In this document: positions 11,801-20,138 of the stretch, piece by piece
Layout of the letters: each line of letters starts with the position of its first letter
Position numbering within the stretch: position 1 is the stretch's first letter
Assembly: GCF_022538115.1 (NCBI RefSeq)
Contig: NZ_JAKZAL010000010.1
Location: forward strand, 62,001 to 126,000
DNA: 64,000 nt
Source of the DNA: Cognataquiflexum rubidum
Lineage (GTDB): Bacteria; Bacteroidota; Bacteroidia; Cytophagales; Cyclobacteriaceae
Direction of reading: 5' to 3'
Program-made: the position numbers and the translations under genes
Notes under the pieces: generated by a model
Database searches by the model: none
What the model was told of the DNA's origin: nothing
Seen by the model: the letters and a program-made list of their open reading frames with translations, nothing else

Positions 11801-14800
11801 CAACGATTGCCAGACCGTGCTTGGCAAAGATCTCTGGAAGCTTGAAAGAAGGGAATTGCATGATCCTGGACTTCTTGACAGAGAAGTGACAGGACTGATC
11901 AGGATACCTTTCGACCTCACCAGAGACCATATGATGAGGGCCTGTATCATCACATTAGCCCCTAATGCGCATTGTTTGGTAATCATACTGCACCATATAG
12001 CCTCTGATGGATGGTCCGCTTCTATACTAAAAAAAGAGCTTAAAGAACTCTATACGGCTTTATCAATCGGAAATTCTCCTGATTTACCCGAGCTTCCCTA
12101 TCAATATGCAGATTATGCACTATTGCAGAGAAAAATTATAGCCCAGGATTCCTTCCAATCGAAAATAGACCTTTGGAAAAAAAGACTTCAAGATACCGCA
12201 CCACTACAACTTCCAACGGACTTTACGAGACCTTCCATTCTTAGTACAAACGGAGATATTCATAGATTTTTACTTGATTCCAATATAGTCAACCAACTGA
12301 AGGAATTAGGTAAAAGTCAGAAAGTTACACTTTTCATGACATTGCTTGCGGCCTATAAAATCCTACTTTACCGCTACAGTGGTCAGGAGGATATTTGTGT
12401 CGGAACACCGATAGCAGGAAGAGAAAACAAAGAAACAGAAGATTTGATAGGTTTTTTTGTAAACACACTAGCCCTCAGAACACAAATCCAAAATTCTTTG
12501 GGATTTGATGAATTTTTGGAGCAGGTAAAAACATCTACTTTAGAAGCGTTTGAAGTTCAACAGGTTCCATTTGAAATCATTGTGGGAAATTTGGGCCAGG
12601 AAAGAGACTTGAGTAGAAACCCCATTTTCCAAGTTCTTTTTGTATTGCAGAACGTTCCGGATTCCAAATTCGAAATAGAAGGAGCAGAAGTATCCGAGAA
12701 ATCATTTGAGCATTTTACTTCTAAGTTTGACATGACTTTTGAGCTAACTGAAACAAATGAAGGGATAGAAGGAGTGCTGGAATATTGTACAGATCTTTTC
12801 AAAAAAGAAACCATCACCAACTTTGTTTCGCATTACAAACAGCTCTTAAAATCAATTTGTAATAATCCCTTAGAAAAAATCGGGACGCTGGAAATAATTC
12901 AAAATGAGGAATCAAACAAAATTCTAGATTCCTTTAACAAACTCCATAAACCAATTCCCGAAAACACTACCATTCTTGACCTTTTTAAAAGTCAGGTTAT
13001 AAAAAGCCCAGATTCTATAGCTGTTGTCTTTGAGGGGAAAAAATTGAGCTACTCAGATCTTGATAAAAAATCTGATCAGCTATCCAATTATTTAATCTTC
13101 AAAGGAATTCAAAATGAATACCTGATTCCCATTTGCCTGGATAGATCTTTTGAAATGATCATCGGCATTTTGGCAATATTAAAAGCCGGGGGTGCATACG
13201 TGCCGGTTGATCCCACTTATCCTAAGGACAGGATCAATTATATTTTGGCTGATTCAGCCGCAAAAATTCTTTTGACGACTTCGGATTTAAAAGAAAAATT
13301 TTCAAACTCAATTGAAATCATTTGTCTCGATATTGATACAGTTGAAATGGAGAAAATTTCAATTGATTTCAAGGAAAAGAAAATCAATCAGAATAGCCTT
13401 GCCTATGTAATTTATACATCGGGTTCTACAGGGACACCAAAGGGAGTATTAATCGAGCATAAGGGTTTATTGGCATCTACATTGGCAAGAAAATCCTACT
13501 ATGATAACACCGGTGCGGTATTAATGATACCTTCATTTGCATTTGATTCATCTGTTGCTGTGATTTTTGGAGCGCTGACTACAGGTGGTCAATTGATCTT
13601 GTGTAAAAGTGATTTGATCAAAAGCCCTCATCATATCCAAGAGCTGCTGAAAGATACTGAAACTATCCTTTGTGTCCCATCCTACTATAGGTTCTTGCAG
13701 GAAGAAGAATTGCTTTCAGACTCCAAGCTATCCAATGTAATCCTGGCCGGGGAAAACCTTGATCATTCGCTTGTTAAGCTGCATTTTAACAAAACTAAAA
13801 ATGTTAAATTATTTAATGAATATGGCCCGACGGAAGGTACTGTTTGGGCTTCAGTAGCTCAAATTCATTCACCGGATGAAAACGTTACCATAGGCAAACC
13901 TATCGATTTTACTAAAATCTATATTCTCAATAAAGATAATCAGCTCAACCCCATAAATGTCGCCGGGGAGTTATGTGTTTCAGGTCAAGGAGTTGCCAGA
14001 GGTTATTTGAATAATCCTGAACTGACTTCGGAAAAGTTTGTTAAAAACCCATTAGACAAAATCGGAGAAGAAAAGATGTATAGGACAGGGGATCTTGCGC
14101 GTTGGCTTCCTGATGGAAACATTGAATATCTGGGAAGGATAGATGACCAGGTCAAGATCAGGGGTTATAGGATAGAGTTAGGTGAAATCGAACAAGCTTT
14201 GAACAGCCATTCTAAGTCCGGAAAATGTGTAGTGATAGCTAGAGCACTCAGAAACAGAACGGATATGGAGCTAATAGCCTATGCAACCGGCGAAGCCACT
14301 GCCGAGGAACTAAGATCCCATCTGAAAGTGACGCTTCCACAATATATGGTACCTAACTACTATGTAAAACTGGCCAGTATTCCATTAACGAGCAATGGAA
14401 AAGTAGACCGAAAAAACTTACCGGATCCAGAAAGTACGAGCATGCAAGGTGGGGAGTATGGTGCCCCAAGAACCGATAAAGAAAAGCTATTGGTAAGGAA
14501 ATGGTCAGAGGTACTGCGGGCGAAGGAAGCAGAGATTGGTTTGGAGTCTGACTTTTTTGCTTTAGGTGGAGATAGTATCAAAGCGATTCAGATTGTGGCG
14601 AGACTGCGTGCTGTGGGTTATGAGTTAAAGATATCGGACGTGATGGGCAGTAGCAAGTTATCAGAAATGGCTACCAAGCTCCGTGCATTGACTCGAAAGA
14701 TAGACCAAAGACCTGTGGAAGGGAAAGTGCTATTGAGTCCGATTCAACGTGCTTTTTTAGAGAATAGCGTTGCAAGAGGAATAGAAGAAAACAAAGACCT

Positions 14801-17800
14801 GTTTCATCAGAGCTTTATGTTTTGTTTTTCAAATGGTATAACAGCTCCAGAAGTTAGGGCAATCATAGAAAAGCTGATTGCCCATCACGATGTGTTTCGT
14901 ATGCGTTACCAAAAGACGTCAGATGGACTTTGGGAACAATACAATGAAGGGCAATCGGGGGATTATTATATATTCGAAGAAGCCTCGCTTCCTACAGACA
15001 GCAGTAATACCGAAGCAACTCGAAGAATATTCTTTGAGGATCAGGGTTCGCGATTGAAGCAACGTATAACCTTTAGGCAAGGTCCTTTACTAGGTGTTGG
15101 CTTGTACCATGACTTAAAACAAAATGAAAGCCATCTGTTGCTCAGTATTCACCATATGGTAATAGACTTGATATCATGGCGTATTTTGTTTGAAGATATA
15201 GAGATTTTACTGGATCAGTACCGCAAAGGGGAAGAGTTAGTTTTACCTGAAAAAACCGACAGCTATCAATATTGGATGGAACGCAATGCGGAATATACAG
15301 AAGGACATATACTAGAGCGTCAGCGAAAGTACTGGGAACAGCAACAGGGGAAGAAAGTGGATAGGATAGCGGTTCAAAATCCGGAAGGAAGTAATTGTTT
15401 TGGAGTAAGTAAGCGGGTTGGCTTTGCATTAAGTAAGGAAGAAACAGCGCTTGTACAAAAAGGGATGAATGGACTAAACAAAGTAGAGATCAATGCCCTA
15501 TTGTTATCGGCCTTGTCCAGAGCGTTAAAGGAGGTTTTTGGTGTAAAAGAAGTCAGGTTATTACTGGAAGGTCACGGAAGAGAGGATTACTTGGAAAAAA
15601 CGAATATCAGCCGAACTGTGGGTTGGTTTACGAGTATTTATCCATTTGTTTTATCTAATAGAGAAGAAAGTATAGAGTCGGTATTACTACTTCAAGATGC
15701 CTTAAGTCAGGTTCCGGACAAGGGAGTAGGATTTGGGTTGTTACGTTATTTGCATCCACAACAATTACCTGAAATGGAAGATGCACAAGTAGCTTTTAAC
15801 TATTTCGGAGATTTTAGCAGGGAGGATGTAGTGGATTCGAAAGACCAGATTATCCAATCAAATAAAGGTAATATTAAATCTTCTTTTACTTATTCTAAAT
15901 ATGAACACGGCCCGGATGTCCATCCAGATTTAGAACGGGACAGTGAATTAGAGGTGAGTGGACAGAGTCAGGACGGTTGCTTGGAAATGAGTATACAGTA
16001 TAGTGCAGAGCGTATGGATGAAGGGTTGATGCTACAACTGGCAGCTAGTTTTAAAATACAACTGCTCAACATCAGTGAAAACTTGAGTAATTACGATAAA
16101 TTCATACAATTACCAGGCAGTTTTACCTATAAGGGCTTAATCCTAGAACAGATAGAGGCCCTTACAAGCCAGTACGGTGCCATAGAGGATGTGTACCTCT
16201 TGAGTCCTATGCAGCAGGGATTGTATTACCACGCATTGTCTGAACCTGAAAGTCATGCTTATTTTATACAAATAGGTTATGGGCTTATTGGGGGTTTGGA
16301 TATAGAGAAGCTAAAAATCGCATTTAAAAGAATAATAGAAAGACATGCTGTATTGCGCACTGTCTTTAGAACAGATTTGGCAGATGAACCCTTGCAGGTA
16401 GTATTGAAAGAGGGATTTATGGATTTTAGATATGTGGACATCCGGGAAAAGGAAAAATCAGCACAGCAGGAGTTTATAAGGCAACTACGAGAGTCAGATA
16501 AAGATGAAGGGTTTGATTTAAGCGCAGGTCCTTTGCTAAGATTAATTATTATTCAACTTTCAGTAGACAACTTTTATCAGATATGGAGTAACCATCACTT
16601 AATCTTAGATGGCTGGAGTGCCAATTCAGTGCTTTATGAGTTTGATGTGTCCTACAAGTCTTTACTAGCAGGGAAGCAAGCCTCCTTAAACGAATTGGAG
16701 CCTTTTAGCCGATATATAGCTTGGTTGGATGAGATAGACCATAAAAAGAGCAATTCCTATTGGAACAATTATTTGAGTGGATATAATAGCAAAGCTATAC
16801 TTCCTTTTGACGTGGAGAACTTGACGCGTAGTACAGAATATTTAGGTAAGGATTATGAGTTTTGGCTTGATCAGGAGCTTAGTGATAAGATAATTGCTAT
16901 TGCTTCAAAAGAAAAAACTACCTTAAACACAATTATTCAGAGTGCTTGGGGGATTTTGTTAAGCAGATATAATAATACCCAAGACGTAGTTTTTGGCTCT
17001 GTGGTGTCCGGGCGTCCATCACAGCTTAAGGGCGTTCAGGAGATGATAGGAATTTTCATCAACACTGTACCTCAGCGAGTCAATTATACAAAGCAGACAA
17101 CATTCAAGGAGTTGTTACAATCAGTACATCATAACTTTATTGAAGGGGAGAACCATCACCATTTGAGCTTAGCTGAGATACAACAACAAAGTGAGTTAGG
17201 TACCAATTTGATAGATCACTTGGTGATTTTTGAGAATTATCCGATATCAGGTCAGACAGAGGATGGCACCGCTTATAAGGAACCAAAAATACAAGGCGAA
17301 GTAGAGATTATAGGGGAGACTGTAGAGTTTTTTGAGCAGTTGAATTATGATTTTACTTTGATGGCAGCATCTGAGGAGAGGTTGTTCTTTCGAATGAAGT
17401 TCAATAGCACAAAATACAGTGAAGGATTTATTAATCGATTGGCGGGACATTGGGAGCAATTGTTAGAGGAGATAGCCATGGACATAGCATCACCGATAGT
17501 TCAATACGAAATAATTTCATCGGAAGAACAGAGCTATTTGTTAGAGACCTTGAATGCTACACAAGCGGCTTACCCACACGACAAGACAATCCTAGATCTA
17601 TTTTCAAGCCAAGCCTTAAAATCTCCTGATGCAGTGGCTGTTGAATTTGAGGGAAGAAAGCTTTCATACAAGGAACTGGATATCAAATCCAATCAGCTTG
17701 CTCATTATCTAATTAGAAACGGCCTAAAGCCTGAAAGCCCTGTACCGATCTGTATCGACCGCTCTCTGGAGATGGTTATAGGGATTTTTGGGGTCATTAA

Positions 17801-20138
17801 ATCGAGTGTACCCTATGTCCCCATAGATCCGGCCTTACCCAAAGACAGGATTGATTATATGGTTGAAGATACCAAGGCTGATTTTGTCATTTGTTCTTCA
17901 AAAACTGAACATAATTTCGGTGGTGGGATAAGCCGTGTTATCATAGACCAAGAAATGGCATCAATCTTAAAGATGCCTTCTGAAGCAATCCTAAATTCAC
18001 CATTACCAGATAATCTTGCCTATATCATCTACACCTCTGGTTCTACAGGAAGACCAAAAGGTGTAATGATAGAACACCGGAATGTGGTAAACTTTTTGGC
18101 AAGTATGTCGAAAAACGTAGAATTCAACGCTTCTTCAAGTTTACTCTCAGTCACTACTTTCAGTTTTGACATCTTTTACCTTGAACTTTTTCTTCCTCTA
18201 ATTAATGGTGGAAAGGTTTTTCTGGTAAGCAGGGAAACTGCTATGGACGGCTTCAGCCTATCCAAAAAACAGTCAGAAGTACGTCCTACCCATATGCAGG
18301 CTACTCCTTCGGGTTGGCAGATGCTCCTCAATTCAGGCTGGAACAATCCTCAAAATCTCAAAATGCTAGTCGGGGGGGAAGCACTCGGAGAGGAATTGAA
18401 GAATACTCTCGTGGGATTAGGAACGCTTTGGAACATGTATGGCCCCACCGAAACAACTATATGGTCAACCTATAAAAAAATGGAGATAGCCGAAAAGGTA
18501 ACCATAGGGAAACCTATAGACAATACCTCTGTTTATATTCTAGGCCCGAACGGAGGCCTAAACCCATTAGGAATCCCCGGTGAACTCTGCATCGGGGGAA
18601 AAGGAGTCGGAAGAGGTTACCTTAACAGACCTGAACTTACTTTCCAAAAATTTCTCCCTGACCGATTCAGTAATGTTCCTGGTGACAGGATATACCGTAC
18701 GGGTGATCTCGCCAAATGGCTTCCCGATGGAAATATAGAATACCTCGGCAGGATGGACGACCAGGTCAAAATCAGGGGATACCGCATGGAATTAGGCGAA
18801 ATCGAATCCGTCCTACTCCTCCACCCCACCGTGAAGCAGGCCGTGGTCACGGCAAGAGAATACGGGCAGGGTGACAAAAGACTCGTGGGGTATGTGGTCT
18901 GCGACGGGGATTTCGACAAAGAATCCGTCAGTGCATTCCTCAGGTCAAAACTGCCTGAATACATGGTGCCCGCCCTTTGGCTGCAGCTAGAAAAACTACC
19001 CCTCACCTTCAGCGGAAAAATCGACAGAAAAGCACTTCCCGACGTTGGTTCCCAAGATATGGTAACTGCGAATTATACCGAGCCAAGGTCTGAACTGGAA
19101 AAAAAACTTGCTACTCTCTGGCAGAGAATCCTCGGTTTGGAGAGGGTAGGTGTCCACGATGATTTCTTTTCCATAGGTGGACATTCCATACTTGCGGTAA
19201 AAGTAATATCTGCACTTGAAAAAGAAATTGGTTCAAAGGTTGCTATTAACCTAATATTTAATTTCCCTAGCATTTTTGCTTTAGCAAAGGCGTTAGAAAA
19301 CCCCAATCATAAAATGGTTGGATGGAACTCATTGGTACCGATAAAACCGACAGGAAATAAACCGCCTCTGTTTATTGTTCATGGAGTCGGATCAACAGTT
19401 TCAATTTATTATAGTTTGGCCAAATACATGGAAAATGATCAACCTGTCTATGGTTTTCAGCCTAAAGGTTTGGATGGGATGGAAGTTCCAAACCATTCAG
19501 TAGAGGAAATGGCTGGTTTTTACATTTCTTTAATGATCAAACAATATCCTTCTTGCCCTTATAACATTGCGGGCTATTCTTTCGGCGGATATGTGGCTTA
19601 TGAAATGGCCCGTCAACTGAAAGCAATGGGAAGAGAAGTCTCCAAACTGATTCTCTTTGACACATCCGCTTATGAAGATGAAGCTAAATTAACATGGTTG
19701 AAAAAATTAAAACTTCAACTTGGCAAAAGGATAGTAAACCTGATTTTTGCTTTTAAGGAACCTCAAGGTTTTTATGAACAAAAAAGAAGGTCTTTTGATA
19801 GAAAAAAAGACCAAGTTTTAATCAAATTAAATTTAAAGGCTAGACCTGAAACCCAAAAGGATCAGGGAAGTATTATTAAAGTTGTGGCCAAGAATAATAT
19901 CAAAATTCTTAAAAAATATAAATTGAACCAATATGAAGGGGATCTCCATCTTTTTAAGGTGAAAAACAGGTCTTTCTATGTGGAAGATACCAAGTTCTAT
20001 GGTTGGGAACCCTTGGTAAACCAAGTTCATAATGTACATGTATCCGGCCACCACGACAATATTTTCAAAAAACCGGAAATCTTAAGGGAGATGGCCGAAA
20101 AAATCCAAAAGGTACTTGACGAACCAAATAGTTCATGA
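5874..20138 (+). CDS. Four-module NRPS (vestigial C-A-PCP, C-A-PCP, C-A-PCP-E, C-A-PCP-TE)
   Basis: This 4754-residue cytosolic megasynthase has the following order, in approximate residues: partial C 1-268; A1 270-765; PCP1 with Ser817; C2 875-1305 (HHIASDGWS near 999); A2 1310-1805; PCP2 Ser1857; C3 1916-2350 (HHIASDGWS near 2039); A3 2353-2848; PCP3 Ser2901 in GGDSI; epimerase 2952-3405 (HHMVIDLISW near 3092, EGHGRE near 3231); C4 3439-3890 (HHLILDGWS near 3574); A4 3891-4388; PCP4 Ser4438; TE 4480-4754 with Ser4569 in GYSFGG. Hand-read pockets are A1 D-A-L-Q-T-G-L-I-T-K (unassigned), A2 D-I-L-Q-L-G-L-I-W-K (the classical Gly code), A3 D-S-A-L-I-A-E-V-W-K (as in the upstream NRPS) and A4 D-I-L-Q-L-G-M-I-W-K (Gly-like). 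Module 3 should deliver a D-residue, and C4 is then a D-C-L type. A4 has IKSSVPY in place of the usual LKAGGAY motif. The first module lacks a working C domain, which suits chain initiation. The PPTase gene overlaps the stop by 4 nt. Confidence 0.95.
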   Translation: MSVKKSLNNQSATGSSQSINGYWIKKLEGIKELQLPKDPSKSLTKGKENNTLNFFLDKALLHDIKASFSEKTPSSSLVLFSALKVLIYRYSSQNDFCVGKTIKKSGLFHPSGENEQNDFLDILPIRSKIDGSMQFGEFVQKLGADLAEANSYNQISVDQLISSLGIKNKKDLSILFPVIFDYQKNKENHEPNHRVTIKLQQFNSTLFFGFVENDDTIDATITFDTELYCFETIQRMASHFLTVLESVQSNPSLNLGLLNIIPDEEDFLLKSFTDTESPLSDTKTILDLFEQQVINNPNALAVEFEGKELSYSQLDAKSNQLAHFLIKNGLKPESPVPICMDRSLEMIIGIFGILKSGGAYVPIDPAFPKDRIDYMIEDTKADFVICSSGTAHNFSEKVNLVIMDQKIEAVLRMPSGKLPFSLQPENLAYIIYTSGSTGKPKGAMVDHENLINFSISLTKIVEYDSSSRQLSVTPFIFDAFCLELFVPLINGGSVFLVKKEIAMDGFSLSKKLAEVRPTHMQATPSGWQLLLSSGWNNPEGIIMTTGGEALMEETKNLLAQTGKLWNLYGPTETTITSTFKKMEVGEKVSIGKPIDNTSVYILGPDGGVNPIGIPGELYIGGKGVGRGYLNKPDLTSQKFLHNPFSNVPGDRMYRTGDLARWLPEGNIEYLGRMDDQVKIRGYRIELGEIESVLLLHPIVKQAVVIAKEYGQGDKRLVGYVVCEGDFNKESVIAFLRSKLPECMVPTLWLQLEKLPLSFTGKIDRKALPDVGSADMVTARYAEPKNDLEKQLAALWQKLLGLDRVGIHDDFFALGGHSLLAMRTLAAVRKDLGAELSIRELFSAPTVAQLALILQSRRGEVSSNVPHPVARPEDIPLSYNQQSLWFIHQLEGSIQYHIPQILDIDGNLDITAIDKALKTIVNRHEVLRTVVTEKDGNYWQKVLGQDLWKLDRMDLPEPELLDNEISGLIRTPFDLTHDHMMRACLITKTIGDYCLVITMHHIASDGWSANILRKELTECYQAITKGLPIILSPLSIQYIDYAIWQRNFLNSDSIQPKIDYWKARLKNIVPLQLPTDFSRPSEISRKGGTARFSITKELISDLNRIGLQFNATLFMTLISAFKVLMYRYTGQEDICVGTPVAGRNYQNLENLIGFFVNSIPLRNAVEGKMRFEELLKQVRTNTLDAFDNSEIPFEQMVESLEIKRDLSKNPVFQVLFALHSANDTRFQTEDTKWTSHNYNHSTSRFDFAFELTEAENGLDGIVEFSTDLFLKETIERMVGHYKTLLYSISENPSNRIDKLKMIGLEEDDLVLRKFNNTKSNYPKSETIVSLFEKIAKASPNKIAVVAGGQNINYKELDGRANQFANYLILKGVKSENPIPLCIDRSIEMVIGILGILKAGGALVPIDPSLPVDRIDYMLEDTGADFVICISSTLEKVSNHKKLLLDQELEGITLMSSNKPLPSPKPENLFDIIYTSGSTGRPKGVMVEHRNLVNFLFSMSKDVDFNPSSSILSVTTYSFDIFYLELFLPLFQGGCVILADKETTLDGYKLAQLIEEKAPTHMQATPSGWQLLLESGWKNPTGIKMLVGGEALKEDTKNALSSLGTLWNLYGPTETTIWSTLKKMDPTRKVNIGKPIANTSIYILGSGDQANPIGIPGELCIGGDGVGRGYLNRPELTSEKFVRDPFSETKDARFYRTGDLAKWLPDGNIEYLGRIDDQVKIRGHRIELGEIETVLQQHKRIKQAVVAVKQDNFGINRLIGYVICKSPFDKDEVISFLNAKLPEYMVPHTWMELDAFPLTFNGKINRKALPEPVAESNENIKYEAPKTDLQKIVSEVWRKILGVEKVGLNNDFFELGGHSLMAMRVIVALRQETGQVLSIRDLFTNPTLKQFTEILSTKEIDHREEVVKTLRETTEILPLSYNQQSLWFIHQLEGSIQYHIPLIFNISGKLNILALEEALKTIVNRHEVLRTVIREKDGNDCQTVLGKDLWKLERRELHDPGLLDREVTGLIRIPFDLTRDHMMRACIITLAPNAHCLVIILHHIASDGWSASILKKELKELYTALSIGNSPDLPELPYQYADYALLQRKIIAQDSFQSKIDLWKKRLQDTAPLQLPTDFTRPSILSTNGDIHRFLLDSNIVNQLKELGKSQKVTLFMTLLAAYKILLYRYSGQEDICVGTPIAGRENKETEDLIGFFVNTLALRTQIQNSLGFDEFLEQVKTSTLEAFEVQQVPFEIIVGNLGQERDLSRNPIFQVLFVLQNVPDSKFEIEGAEVSEKSFEHFTSKFDMTFELTETNEGIEGVLEYCTDLFKKETITNFVSHYKQLLKSICNNPLEKIGTLEIIQNEESNKILDSFNKLHKPIPENTTILDLFKSQVIKSPDSIAVVFEGKKLSYSDLDKKSDQLSNYLIFKGIQNEYLIPICLDRSFEMIIGILAILKAGGAYVPVDPTYPKDRINYILADSAAKILLTTSDLKEKFSNSIEIICLDIDTVEMEKISIDFKEKKINQNSLAYVIYTSGSTGTPKGVLIEHKGLLASTLARKSYYDNTGAVLMIPSFAFDSSVAVIFGALTTGGQLILCKSDLIKSPHHIQELLKDTETILCVPSYYRFLQEEELLSDSKLSNVILAGENLDHSLVKLHFNKTKNVKLFNEYGPTEGTVWASVAQIHSPDENVTIGKPIDFTKIYILNKDNQLNPINVAGELCVSGQGVARGYLNNPELTSEKFVKNPLDKIGEEKMYRTGDLARWLPDGNIEYLGRIDDQVKIRGYRIELGEIEQALNSHSKSGKCVVIARALRNRTDMELIAYATGEATAEELRSHLKVTLPQYMVPNYYVKLASIPLTSNGKVDRKNLPDPESTSMQGGEYGAPRTDKEKLLVRKWSEVLRAKEAEIGLESDFFALGGDSIKAIQIVARLRAVGYELKISDVMGSSKLSEMATKLRALTRKIDQRPVEGKVLLSPIQRAFLENSVARGIEENKDLFHQSFMFCFSNGITAPEVRAIIEKLIAHHDVFRMRYQKTSDGLWEQYNEGQSGDYYIFEEASLPTDSSNTEATRRIFFEDQGSRLKQRITFRQGPLLGVGLYHDLKQNESHLLLSIHHMVIDLISWRILFEDIEILLDQYRKGEELVLPEKTDSYQYWMERNAEYTEGHILERQRKYWEQQQGKKVDRIAVQNPEGSNCFGVSKRVGFALSKEETALVQKGMNGLNKVEINALLLSALSRALKEVFGVKEVRLLLEGHGREDYLEKTNISRTVGWFTSIYPFVLSNREESIESVLLLQDALSQVPDKGVGFGLLRYLHPQQLPEMEDAQVAFNYFGDFSREDVVDSKDQIIQSNKGNIKSSFTYSKYEHGPDVHPDLERDSELEVSGQSQDGCLEMSIQYSAERMDEGLMLQLAASFKIQLLNISENLSNYDKFIQLPGSFTYKGLILEQIEALTSQYGAIEDVYLLSPMQQGLYYHALSEPESHAYFIQIGYGLIGGLDIEKLKIAFKRIIERHAVLRTVFRTDLADEPLQVVLKEGFMDFRYVDIREKEKSAQQEFIRQLRESDKDEGFDLSAGPLLRLIIIQLSVDNFYQIWSNHHLILDGWSANSVLYEFDVSYKSLLAGKQASLNELEPFSRYIAWLDEIDHKKSNSYWNNYLSGYNSKAILPFDVENLTRSTEYLGKDYEFWLDQELSDKIIAIASKEKTTLNTIIQSAWGILLSRYNNTQDVVFGSVVSGRPSQLKGVQEMIGIFINTVPQRVNYTKQTTFKELLQSVHHNFIEGENHHHLSLAEIQQQSELGTNLIDHLVIFENYPISGQTEDGTAYKEPKIQGEVEIIGETVEFFEQLNYDFTLMAASEERLFFRMKFNSTKYSEGFINRLAGHWEQLLEEIAMDIASPIVQYEIISSEEQSYLLETLNATQAAYPHDKTILDLFSSQALKSPDAVAVEFEGRKLSYKELDIKSNQLAHYLIRNGLKPESPVPICIDRSLEMVIGIFGVIKSSVPYVPIDPALPKDRIDYMVEDTKADFVICSSKTEHNFGGGISRVIIDQEMASILKMPSEAILNSPLPDNLAYIIYTSGSTGRPKGVMIEHRNVVNFLASMSKNVEFNASSSLLSVTTFSFDIFYLELFLPLINGGKVFLVSRETAMDGFSLSKKQSEVRPTHMQATPSGWQMLLNSGWNNPQNLKMLVGGEALGEELKNTLVGLGTLWNMYGPTETTIWSTYKKMEIAEKVTIGKPIDNTSVYILGPNGGLNPLGIPGELCIGGKGVGRGYLNRPELTFQKFLPDRFSNVPGDRIYRTGDLAKWLPDGNIEYLGRMDDQVKIRGYRMELGEIESVLLLHPTVKQAVVTAREYGQGDKRLVGYVVCDGDFDKESVSAFLRSKLPEYMVPALWLQLEKLPLTFSGKIDRKALPDVGSQDMVTANYTEPRSELEKKLATLWQRILGLERVGVHDDFFSIGGHSILAVKVISALEKEIGSKVAINLIFNFPSIFALAKALENPNHKMVGWNSLVPIKPTGNKPPLFIVHGVGSTVSIYYSLAKYMENDQPVYGFQPKGLDGMEVPNHSVEEMAGFYISLMIKQYPSCPYNIAGYSFGGYVAYEMARQLKAMGREVSKLILFDTSAYEDEAKLTWLKKLKLQLGKRIVNLIFAFKEPQGFYEQKRRSFDRKKDQVLIKLNLKARPETQKDQGSIIKVVAKNNIKILKKYKLNQYEGDLHLFKVKNRSFYVEDTKFYGWEPLVNQVHNVHVSGHHDNIFKKPEILREMAEKIQKVLDEPNSS

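Noticed and set aside
6134-19306. Many antisense ORFs of 60-150 codons across the NRPS genes
   Set aside because: They are shadows of a long coding frame with strong codon structure and have no recognisable motifs.
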